Origin: Rotaria macrura
Taxonomy: Eukaryota > Rotifera > Eurotatoria > Philodinida > Philodinidae
Assembly: GCA_900239685.1 (NCBI GenBank)
Contig: OENT01000189.1
Coordinates: 63,371-127,370, forward strand
DNA length: 64,000 bases
Direction: 5' to 3'
Below are positions 36,944 through 47,759 of the stretch, piece by piece. Positions within the stretch are counted from its first letter, which is position 1, and every line of letters begins with the position of its first letter. Below the pieces are notes generated by a model that ran no database searches, was not told where the DNA came from, and was given only the letters and a program-made list of their open reading frames with translations. The translations under genes and the position numbers were made by a program.

Positions 36944-39900
36944 ATGAACAAGTTTACTGTTGTTATTGCTTTAATGTGAGTTGATAATACTTAAAAAGTA
37001 ACTAATTTGTAAAAGTGATTTCTTTTTGGTTTTCTAGATACATTGTCAGCGTGTCAGGTAAGAATATTCATCAATCATATACGTTGCACTAAATTAGGAG
37101 CTTTAAGTAGGATATATATTACAGTTAGTTCGTATTTTGATCCATCAACCGGTGGTGTGATGAAGCCGGTACAGGTGACCAATCGGTATAACAGTTTGAT
37201 ACCTGCCTGATACGGTTCGCAAATCCGTTTCAAATGCTTAGTTTTCTAGAAAAATGTTTTTAATTAAAACTTACAGAATAGAGCAGAACATAATAGAAGA
37301 TCCCGCTGATGCGAATACCGCAGTACAAACTAACATTATCGAACAGTCAGAATTTTCTTTTGTAGGCATGTCAGAGGCTGACACAGCAAATCAAGAAATA
37401 TACATTCCAGAAGCCTAAATAACCCACACTTTCTTTCCCGAGCCCGAAAGCACTGACGGATTAATCAGTACAATTGAAGCGAAAACAAAACCTGTAAAAT
37501 ATTAAAACGTAGCAAACTGTTTTTGATGACTTGAAACAGCTTTTAGTGATAGCCTAGAATTACATCCAAAATTTTCTTTTAATTAAAGTTTAAATCTTCA
37601 ATACTTCATTCCGTTGTTGAGTGAAAAATATTAAAGTTCACCCATTTTCCCCTTGGACGTAACAAATCCTGCTACTTGTAGGAATACTTTTGTATTGTCG
37701 GTTATTTTGTAAAAGAAAAAGGCATCACAAGACACTGAAACGTTTCGTAGATTCTCAGTGTTATGATTAGATTCCTGAAAACTGAAATTGCAAAAACTTT
37801 CAAAGTTAACATTAGCACGAAAACTGCATAGCGCTGTAAGCCAAAACATGTTTAGAAATTTCAACCTTTTCAGAAATTTTCGAAATCCTGGAAATACTAG
37901 AATTCGAAGACGTATTGAGCAATTTAGAATACAGATGCTAGAAAGTTCTGAAGTTTCCAAAATTCCCTTTTCAAAGGGCTAAACACTACTTATTTTAGGG
38001 AGTGCTAGTATGCTAAGTACCAAAATTATTTTAACAAAAACATCGATAAACTTGTTAATTGAAAATTAATGCTGTTCATTAAGGGGCAACAACAACCACG
38101 CCGACAAGTCCAACAACAACGACAACAACCACGCCGACACATCCAACAGCAACAACAACCACGCCGACAAGTCCAACAACAACCACACCGACACGTCCAA
38201 CAGCAACAACAACAACCACCACAACAACCACCACAACACGTCCAACAACAACAACCACAACCACAACACGTCCAACAACAACAACCACAACCACAACACG
38301 TCCAACAACCACCACAACACGTCCAACAACAACAACAACAACCACCACCACAATACGTCCAACAACCACAACAACACGTCCAACAACAACAACCACAACA
38401 CTTCCAACAACAACCACCACCACAACACGTCCAACAACAACAACCACAACACTTCCAACAACAACCACCACCACAACACGTCCAACAACAACAACAACAA
38501 ACACCACAACACGTCCAACAACAACAACAACAAACACCACAACACGTCCAACAACAACAACAAGAATAACAAACACCACAACACGTCCAACAACCACAAC
38601 AACACGCCCAACAACCACAACAACAACAAACACCACAACACGTCCAACAACAACAACAACAACAACAAACACCACAACACGTCCAACAACCACAACAATA
38701 CGCCCAACAACCACAACAACAACAAACACCACAACACGTCCAACAACAACAACAACAACAAACACCACAACACGTCCAACAACCACCACAACACGTCCAA
38801 CAACTACAACAACACGTCCAACAACCACAACAACACGCCCAACAACCACAACAACACGCCCAACAACCACAACAACACGTCCAACAACAACCACAACAGC
38901 AATACCTTTAACAACAATAACCGCAACAATGCCTTCAACAATGGCTTTGACAACAGCCGCAGGAATGGGTAAGTGGGTTTTATCTGTAGAATGTTCAGGG
39001 AGTAGTATGTATGCCGGATGGTTTTGTTTCTACGAGTTCGTCCTATTTAAAATTTTCAAGCATTGTAGGTGATGTTCAACTGTAAAAATTCTCAGAACAC
39101 ACCATTCGAAAGCTTCCAGTTACCTTAGGATGTTAGTTCCAGTTTTCATAACCGTTGATACTCAAGCAGTTTTTATACATCTAGGAGTTATTAATCATCA
39201 GTGGAGTGATAGTATAAAAATGAAAGAATATAAACGGCTGATAACTTGTTAACTCGATAGAACCGACTACATGATATACAAAAGGACTTCTGTTAGATAA
39301 TTGGTGCAGTATTTTCGTGTCCCTTGGTATATTATTCTGGTGGGTCACGGAACCATTAATATAATCCCCAAATTACTAGTGTTTATTGCATTGTCTTTAT
39401 TGACGGAATCATTTGTCTACTTGTGGACCTTTAGCTGAAGAACTGATTTCTATTTTCGCATCGTTTTGGAGTTTCATATAAAACGAAGTAGATAATAGTT
39501 ATCGGTGCCGAATTTTGAATCGACCAACGTGCAAACAGTTGTTCTGAGACACAATACTATCAACACACGTATATCCATATTGGATTAATCATTCAGAAAT
39601 CGCACATTATTTTTGTACTAGACAAATCATATGATAGTTCATTGAGTTTAGAGCTAATATTTCAATGAGAAAACATTTTATTTCTAACTTACAGATCGAC
39701 TTTCTTTCATGAGCTATCATTTTCTTTCTTCTTTTAATTGACAACGCATTCCTAATTTGCCAACATATTGCGAAATTTTCGAAGCAAATTCAATTCACTA
39801 GTAGACGTTTTCGTCGACATATACGATATTGTATAGCGACGTGATCTCTATCGGCTGAATGCAGAAAAGAATTCGTTTCAAATTTGAATTTTTCTTATGT

Positions 39901-42900
39901 TTAGTAATTTATCGATTTTTGAAGTACCATATTTCGAAGATAGACCAATGAAAGAAAATACTGGGTTTACCGATCGATAGCTCATGGAGTTCAATATCAA
40001 AATAACATTTAAGAACTTTTCGAATCTCTGGCTCCCTTAATTTTATGCAGATGTTCTACAAATGACCATTAGAGTGACCGAATGAGAGGGGAGGATAAAC
40101 GATTAAACATTTTTACATCGCCGTCACAAGGCATCACATTGAACAGAGACTTCGATGAACTTCGCTCAATCGAGAGCATCAATCTAAGAACGAGTTTAAA
40201 AATATTCTATCCCATGGAAACTTCATGTCCTAACTGTTCTCCTTTCGGTCTGAAATAGAGAGAAGATGAAACCTTTTGTTTTTAGGTCTCCTCTAGCTAT
40301 TATAATCAGCTTTTCTTAGAAAAACGTTAAAGAAAAAGAACGAGGTCAGATATAAGAGAGTCATTTTCTCTGACAGACACGGGTATTAAGTTTGTTTCCC
40401 ACTAATTGTAATAATGAAAATTCTTCGTACGGTAAATGGACCACACAGATAAGGATCAGACTACACTGACCAGAAATTCCTCAAGTTTCATTCATTTGAC
40501 GATAAAATCCTTCCTTTCTAGCATAGTATTTGTCATTTTCTGCAGTGAGACACTTCAGAAAAAGCGACACCTTGTTAGACTGGATAGACAGTAGATAACT
40601 AAGTTATCAAGAGGCAGCCTAGTGAAAATTTGTGGTTTGTTCAAATCTCAAGAACAAAATGAACTGAAGCGTTGCTTTCGTTAAAAATAATATAGGGCAT
40701 GATTTTCACTACCCATGTAAAAAAATATTGGGTATAAACGCGTTTCAGATGCGTTCGAAACGCAGCGGAAGACGCGTTTAATGCGTCCACAATGAAACAT
40801 CTGACGCGTCCCAGGAACGCTTCTGGGCGCACCATATACCTGGACGCGTGTGAACGCGTTCGGAAAAATAAACGCATCTGTATGCGTCAGATGTTTTATC
40901 GTATGTTTGGATGCGTGTAGACGCGTCCGAAAAATGAAACGTGTTTGAACGTGGTTGTCTCTTTTTTGGGCAAAAGAAAAAATCTTGTTCTCGCAGATTC
41001 GAACTGCGTCACCATCAAATCCACAAGATTGCAAGCCCTTCCGAGAGGCACAGAACAAGTTTCATATTTTTAAACAAACGTTAAGATTGCGCGGTGAACG
41101 AGCCTAGAACATAACATGTTTGATTTTAAATTTACATACCCAAGCCAATGAACCACATTAGCTTATAGATATGTAGAATACATATCTGTTTTGATAACGC
41201 AAATTGCAGAATCACTTTAATTTACAAAATTGTGTATCGAAGGAAAAAGATATGTAACGATCGATTATCAAATTATTTTTACACAGCTATGGAAAAGAAG
41301 ACAAAAACAATTTTGGAAATGAAGCTCGACAAAAGATCCCTTTTCGGAAATAAAATTATTTAATTGTTAAAAATAAACAAAATGAAATTCAACAAAACGA
41401 ACAAACTCTTTCTAAGACCAAAGGTAAACAGCAAATATAATCTAATTTGGTTCTTATAATTACAACTCATTAAACGTGATGAACTTGTATTTAAGTCTCA
41501 GCCTTTTAATCATAAAATAGATTTTCTGTTATTTTCATTTGAGTTAGATTTCTGCTCAACACGTCTTTTTATTTTCTTTCTTTTTCAAGTAAGAAAGTGT
41601 TTTTATTAATTTTCACCTTGTATGCGAAGGAAAACTCTATTTAACATAAACAACTCATTATGAAAGTTAAAATCCATTTTTCACTCCTATTGTTGGCTAA
41701 TAAATTAGAGTAATTCATGACACGGATGCTATTTGAAACTATTGGGAAAACACACTATAACTTGATATGATATTAAGCCAAACTTTCGGAAAGTTCTATT
41801 TAACCAGAAAATGCGTTGGGAAGTGCGGTATAACCTATCTATATTTACTCGAAAAATGAAACGTGTTCTAATATAGGATACGTTCATATGCGTTTGCTCA
41901 TTTGAACGAATCCATACGTATCCAAAGATAAAACCCGTTCATATACGAATGTATTCAGATGCGTCTATGCAACACGTCTGAACGCGGTGATTAGTTGAAG
42001 TGCGTTTTCACTTTAACAATAGCGAAACGCGTTTCTAGTCTAGATGCGTCTAGATGCGATCATTGATTTGAACGCGTTCTGATGCGTCTGTGAAACGCGC
42101 CTGAACGCTTTTTATTTACATTTGTTACCGTAGCCGCGTCTACACGCGGTTAAAGCGCGTTTAAACGCGTTCGGTGTGCGTTTGAGTTTTACATGGGTAT
42201 ATTTTAAGAACTATGTATTGTAAAAAAGCGACACAAGAATTTATTTAGTTCTAGAGATGTTAACAATAAGAGTTTACATAATGATCTCTGTCCTTTTTTT
42301 TATTCCAAACCAATCTAAGTTATAATTTTTTTGCTTATTTTTCTCTTACAATCTTTCAAATATTAAGAATGTTTTTGAAACCTTCTTCAGATTTTGAGTT
42401 GAGAAATTGGTGTATAATATCCATGAATTCTGTTCGATAGCAATTTAATTACTCTTGCAATTGTAATATATTGGTTCATTGTCCACCTACGTCGTGTTTG
42501 AATTGACTATAGTATTGCTATTGTGGTTTTAGGTATTTGAAAAACTAATTTATTAAATAAGAATACGTACTTTTATCTAAAAAATCAAACCTAATTTTGA
42601 AGAAATAGTCATTTTCCAAGGAAAAACACCGAAAATAGATGTTATGAAATTTTTAATCGGAAGAGCTATATAACAAAAATAGCTTTATTACCAATGTCAT
42701 ATACCTATTTTTTACAATGTAGGACCGTGACCACCAAAGAATTTTGATCCAAATTATAGCCAAGGTCACAAAAAAACAATTGATAGAGACTAGATTCTGA
42801 CCGACAAATAGACATTTTTCAGATTTCAAATAATCAAGTGAATATGTGTACTCGATCGACAATCACTATTTTTCTATCATCAGTGGTAACAAAACTCAAA

Positions 42901-45120
42901 AATAATGAAACTAAAAAATACTAATAAAAGTAATCATTTTTATCACTATGAACCATTGTTAATTTTTATTCATCAGAAGTCAATTATACGCAAGTAAGAT
43001 CATCTATTGCTGCTCTACTGAATGACAGTACTTATGATGATGGTGATGGAAGCTACGGTCCGATATTCGTTCGACTGGCTTGGCATTCTAGTGGCACATA
43101 CTCTATTTTGGATTCAACCGGCGGCTCCAACGGTGGATGTAATCGCTTTCTACCCCAAAGTGCTTGGCCCGCTAACAAAGGTAAGCGTTTGTGAGTTTGT
43201 CGAAAGATCTTTTATCAAACTTCTGATATATTTTTGGTCTCAATTTCTCGGTTGAAACTCTATAGTTATGATATGTGTAAGCACAGTCTAGATGAATAGG
43301 CTTGTCAACAAAAGTCTGAAGTAGCATCTGAAAATCTAGAAATCAAAATGTGAAACATGAGCCGTTATTCTAAAAAATGATGTGAATTCTCTCTAAGTGT
43401 CTGTGCATCAATAAATATCTTCGGTTCAAGATTTGAGTACATATTGTTCAGACTCTTCCCTTCAGAAGAGATCACATTGGATTTCAAAAACTTAACACTT
43501 GCAGCACTTTCAGAATAAATGCTTAAATATTTTCAACATGTGAATTCCTTATGAAGCTCTTAAAAGCCTTCTTGTTTTTGGAAGAAGTCGTGTAGCTAGG
43601 ACATGTAATAAAATATACTCTTCATCTGTCCTAACATGCCTCTTCTCGTCTTTGTAAATTCTCGATGTTTAATCAAGTTTTCTTTTAAACATTTTCTCCC
43701 GATATCAAGCATGTACTGAAACTTTCATTGGATGACATCCACTTCTAGAGATGTTGATACGACTTTCATTTTTGATCTCTCTCTCTCTCTGTCGCATGGT
43801 CCATCAACAGGAAATTAACAAAAACACTCGAATGAATGCACTTTGAACATAGATATCAAATACGCACATTCGAGATTGATCAAAACCACAGAAAATAGGA
43901 CTCATAGCTCGATTGACAGGATCAAATTTTTCACATACAGCCATTTAGTTTGAAAAAGATAGCCTAATTATATACCTTTAAATCCAAAATTTCAGCCTCA
44001 GTCGAGTGACTCTTCAATAGGTGTAAAGTAAACATTGATCAGTCTAGAAAAAGTAAACTTTTCGGTTCTATTTATTTTACACGTCAGTATTTGAAGAAGA
44101 CTTCGATATCGATTCAATAGATTCAATAAGTATTATGTCGAATGTTTTATCGGGATTGAATGAACAATAAATAAAAATTTGTGTAACGGCTGTAATCTAA
44201 ACTCGACAGAGAAGTCTTCTAGCTTCGGAACGATATGTTTTAGTTGAAAAAATATGTTTCTTCCACAAAATAAACGAAGGAAAAAGATGCTATGTCAGGT
44301 GTTAAATCCGTTTCGGCATTTCTCATATAGATTCTGAAGAATGTTATACTTCATCAAGGAAAGGGCATATTCGGGAACATGCAACAAGGTCTCTATTGAA
44401 TTTAGTTCTAATTAAAAAACAGTGCAGTCTGTTGTTCGATATTCGAGAAAAGGAAAAGTGTTCTCACACGTGTAAGAAACCAAAAGTCATCCACAATGTT
44501 TCTTTCACTTTCTTGTTCTAGGTTTGAACGTAGCACGAAATCGCCTGGAAAGTGTTCATCAAGCTTATCCAGGCTTAACCTATGCAGACTTGTACACACT
44601 GGCTGGAGTGGTGGCAATCAAAAGCATGGGTGGTCCCAGTATCAATTGGCGACCTGGACGATTTGACTATGCAGATGGATCACAATCACCACCAGACGAT
44701 CGATTACCAGACGCTTCTCAAGGGGCCCAGTACATTAGGGATATTTTTTATCGATTGGGTTTCAATGATAGTGAAACTGTCGCTTTGATTGGTGCTCATT
44801 CTATGGGTCAATGTCACGTAAATCGTAGTGGTTACGATGGCGATTGGACAAATACAACGACTACATTTTCAAATAGGTTTTTCACTTTTTTATCAAACAA
44901 ACAATATGAAGTGCGCAATTGGACTGGTCTCAGACAGTTTGAAGATGTGAAGACGCACTCGTTCATGATGTTACCAACTGACATGGCGCTATTTCACGAT
45001 CGTGTATTTAAAAAGTACGTTTTAGGATATGCCAAAGATGAAAATCTCTTTAGCGAGCAATTTGCAGCTGCCTTCGCGAAATTATTGGAATTGGGAGTGC
45101 AGTTCCCTAACAAGGGTTGA
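36944..45120 (+). CDS. Secreted class I heme peroxidase (ascorbate/cytochrome c type) with Thr-rich mucin-like stalk
   Basis: Five exons, 36944-36975, 37038-37057, 38084-38968, 42977-43180 and 44522-45120, total 1740 nt (579 aa) with matching phases. Residues 1-18 (MNKFTVVIALIYIVSVSG) form a signal peptide. Residues 19 to about 312 are Thr/Pro repeat (TTTTTRPTT units), likely heavily O-glycosylated. Residues 313-579 are a complete class I peroxidase: distal Arg345/Trp348/His349 in RLAWHSSG, proximal His473 in IGAHSMGQCH, Trp489 (DGDWTN), and Asp534 in MMLPTD, matching the His-Asp-Trp set of ascorbate and cytochrome c peroxidases. His479 and Arg482 sit where ascorbate peroxidase has His169 and ascorbate-binding Arg172, so ascorbate or a similar small reductant is a likely donor. 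The LLELGVQFP tail resembles fungal cytochrome c peroxidase. The family removes H2O2 and is normally intracellular in plants, fungi and protists. Acquisition by transfer is inference. Confidence 0.93.
38084..38910 (+). repeat. ACA/ACC-CGTCCA minisatellite coding the Thr-Pro stalk
   Basis: About 830 bases of (ACA/ACC)n interrupted by CGTCCA, which in the peroxidase frame encode runs of Thr separated by Arg-Pro. Longer units recur (ACAACAAACACCACAACACG several times at 38490-38790), showing recent expansion by slippage or unequal exchange. The long open frames in the other five phases are compositional artefacts. Confidence 0.9.
40712..42197. mobile_element. 1.49-kb TIR element saturated with ACGCGT/ATGCGT, in a peroxidase intron
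   Basis: Ends are CCCATGTAAAA and TTTTACATGGG, with TA on both outer sides (40710-40711 and 42198-42199), so the target site is TA. The outer 300-400 bases at each side are crowded with ACGCGT, ATGCGT, GAACGCGTT and related GCGT motifs in both orientations; the centre is plain AT-rich DNA. The only frames lie in the motif-rich left arm and have no domain. A tRNA-like sequence lies at 40985-41058. It is non-autonomous and its superfamily is unclear. Confidence 0.75.
40985..41058 (-). tRNA. tRNA-like sequence inside the TIR element (probably pseudo)
   Basis: Read on the minus strand, 74 bases start TTGTTCT and end AGAACAA, a perfect 7-bp acceptor stem. The T arm CGCAG-TTCGAAT-CTGCG is perfect and carries a good B box (GTTCGAATC). 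A D-arm-like GCCTCTCGGAAGGGC follows the acceptor. The anticodon arm is poor: CAATC...GATTTG pairs only with a bulge, and the anticodon (perhaps GTG, His-like) cannot be fixed. It is best taken as a degenerate or captured tRNA rather than a functional gene. Confidence 0.4.
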
Positions 45121-45141
45121 AGCGATTATGGTTGAAAGAAA

Positions 45142-45147
45142 AATAAA
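45142..45147 (+). terminator. Poly(A) signal of the peroxidase gene
   Basis: AATAAA occurs 22 bases after the peroxidase TGA and is the first canonical signal downstream. Confidence 0.55.
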
Positions 45148-46145
45148 TTGGCAACATATTGACCTATATTTCTAAGATACTCATCAATTTTCTACTCTCA
45201 ACTTTTTCTTTTCGGAAATTCAATAAATCAAATACTATATAGATGTGCTTGAATTTAAAAGGTTTGGAAAGAAATGTCGAGTTTAACTTCGTTGATGAGT
45301 TTCGTGTTATTTATTAATGTATAAATAACATTCGTCAGGACTCTGCATCTATAACTATCAGTATATATGTGCTTGTGCATGTGGATTAAGATCAGATGAA
45401 AACCCACTCAAATGTACATCTGCACCCCCTTATTGGCTATCCAGGATGAAAGCTGCACATAAATATGTCCATCAATGGTAGCTCATTGAAATTACTAGAT
45501 TATATTTCTTCAAGTACATACATATTTCCAGTTCTGTTTTTTCTTTTCGGTCGCTATCTCTAAGTATGTATTGTGTATGCGTTTTCCTTTTCTCAGGCAT
45601 ATGGCATTGAGGACGGAGTACCCACAAATAACGCTCGTTGTGGGACTCACTTGACCCTCGACTGAATATTGCGCTTTCAGATATATACCACTTAAAAATT
45701 CTCAAGAAAACCAGTATCTAACGTTTGATGAAGAGTATATATGAGTATGGATATTGCGATTCTCAGCAATGTCGCTAGCTAAGACAAAAATGGAATCGAA
45801 TCGATTCAATTGAGAGTTTTTAAAAAATATGCCGAATCGAATCAAGGTTTTGAGGGGTCCATAGGTACTGAATCGAATCGAATCGGATGGCAGTTTTGTC
45901 ATTCATTTCGGTTTCTGATCGTTATGCATCATGCAATGCGTGTTCGTATGCCACGTCTTGTTATAAATTTATCAATCGAAGTCATATACACTCAGTAAGA
46001 TCTAACGGAAACCTATATGAACAGTACTGAGACAGCATATCTACATGTTTCGACAAAATCGATTACATTGAATTTACAAGCTGCATCAACAGAGAAAGGA
46101 CATTCACGAAACCAACTTGGAAACACATGATACTCCTTAAAAACT

Positions 46146-46484
46146 CCCAGGTGAATGAATCCTATATCGAATCCGATCGGATCCTACGATCCGATGAAAT
46201 CTTATGGGAATCCGGGTTGTGGAAATAGTAACGGATCCGACGGAAGAAACCTATTTTCTTATTTGTGCACGAATTAGCATTTAAACCCAACAGTAGAGGC
46301 CTGTCTGATCACACGATGAAATCCAACCGGATTCCGATAGTAGGATTCGATAAAATCCAACACTAGGGATCCGAATCAGGAATCGCAACCAGGAATCCGA
46401 TGGGATTTCGTCTGATAAGAGAAACTCCGATAGAAATATGATCGGATGCCTGTCGGATCCAATGGTCGGAATGATTCTCCTGGG
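46146..46484 (-). mobile_element. CCCAGG-ended MITE, copy 2 (inverted relative to 33744)
   Basis: Starts CCCAGGTGAATGAATCC and ends GGAATGATTCTCCTGGG, the reverse of copy 1. The interior aligns throughout with copy 1, including GAGGCCTGTCT and the GGATCCGAT-type motifs. It is 339 bp against 358 bp, so small indels separate them. No clear target duplication remains. Confidence 0.85.
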
Positions 46485-47747
46485 ATAGGCTTCGCAAGAA
46501 AAAGGTTCTTCCCGTGTGCCCAGGGGAAGATTTTTTTTAAAGGTTTCTTGGAATTGAAAAATCGTTTTTTGAGCATTTAGATGCATTGCCAAGCTTTTTT
46601 AAATCTACCAAACCTTTTTCAGGGGGTTTGGTAACAAATCTATTTTTTTAGCCTGTATATTGATATCACTTTCTTTTTTGATAGATAGAATTTAATTTAT
46701 TTAATTCAGTCCATACGTATCAACATAGATGTTCTTCATTTTACGAATGCATTTGACTACTATTCAGTACCTTCATAAAGATGAAAAAAATATGTTCTCG
46801 TTTTGTATGTGACTCTTTATTTTTTTAAATTTATTTAGCAAGAATAGACACTAAAATTATTTTCTCACAGATGCTTCCCTATTCAAGATCACGATGTCGG
46901 TGGGAATTTCTATTCGTTGGTTTCATTCATTTTTTATTCTATCCCAATCAAGTGACAAGCACTAGCAGTAATAGTCTATCTTTAACGAATTATTTGTTTT
47001 TCTTCTTACAAAGTTCATAAGGGAGATTGTGCTCTTTCTTTTACATAGTTTCTCAATTTCAATTCTTCACATTCAAAAACACATAACATGATATTCGTTT
47101 TCTATTTACATGTGACCTTTTCTTCTATAAAGTAGTCACTGACATAATATTCTTTTTGTACATATATTTTGTACTTCTCCCTGTCCGTCCCTCAAAGCGT
47201 TGAATCATATTTTTCCTGTTAACTATGCCCGTTACTAGATTTGTATCGTTCCGATAAAAACGATTCCCTTCCAATCAGATATATTTTTTTATTTCCATCG
47301 AACAGTTAATCGCATCAGACACTTCCTTCCATTAAACTTCATAGAAAATAAAAACATGTCTCAAAAAAACGTTTTCTTCATCCCAAAAACTCAACTCAAA
47401 ATTTCTGAAATCTGACTTCAGATTCTCCGGCCCCGATAACCTACAGTAAAGTTTGATAGAAAAAGTGAAAAGCTTCTGAATAAGGTCATGGGTTACCGAT
47501 GTTTTTTGACCTGCTACAAACAGACAAACGCATTTTATTTCATATGACCCTCCCTTCAGTCGAGAGAATATCAATTCGTTTTTTGTTTGTTGACAAGCTA
47601 CACCTTTGGGTTCATAATACTAATTCAAAAAACAAATATTGAACATTTAATCCATCAATTCTAATCGTAAAACCATTCCTTCATGGAAACAATAAAAACA
47701 AAACAAATTTTCTTAGAAAATAAAGGTATTCTATCGGAATAACTATT

Positions 47748-47753
47748 TTTATT
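47748..47753 (-). terminator. Poly(A) signal of the P450 gene
   Basis: AATAAA on the minus strand lies 6 bases after the P450 stop codon, very close for a signal, but no other candidate is as near. Confidence 0.35.
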
Positions 47754-47759
47754 AATCAA

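Larger units (their letters stand above)
45121..47759. other. Intergenic region between the peroxidase and P450 genes
   Basis: Contains the peroxidase poly(A) signal, a short dispersed repeat at 45627-45670, an inverted copy of the CCCAGG-ended MITE (46146-46484) and otherwise AT-rich DNA. The frames over 46281-46592 lie in the MITE and are not genes. Confidence 0.6.

Noticed and set aside
38066-38894. Long minus-strand frames (245 and 271 codons, Leu/Trp/Val-rich) and a Gln-rich plus-strand frame
   Set aside because: They are other phases of the Thr-Pro minisatellite. Only the Thr frame splices to the signal peptide upstream and the peroxidase domain downstream.
46281-46592. Minus-strand frames of 103 and 66 codons
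   Set aside because: They lie mostly inside the CCCAGG MITE copy and are not matched by an open frame in the other copy.
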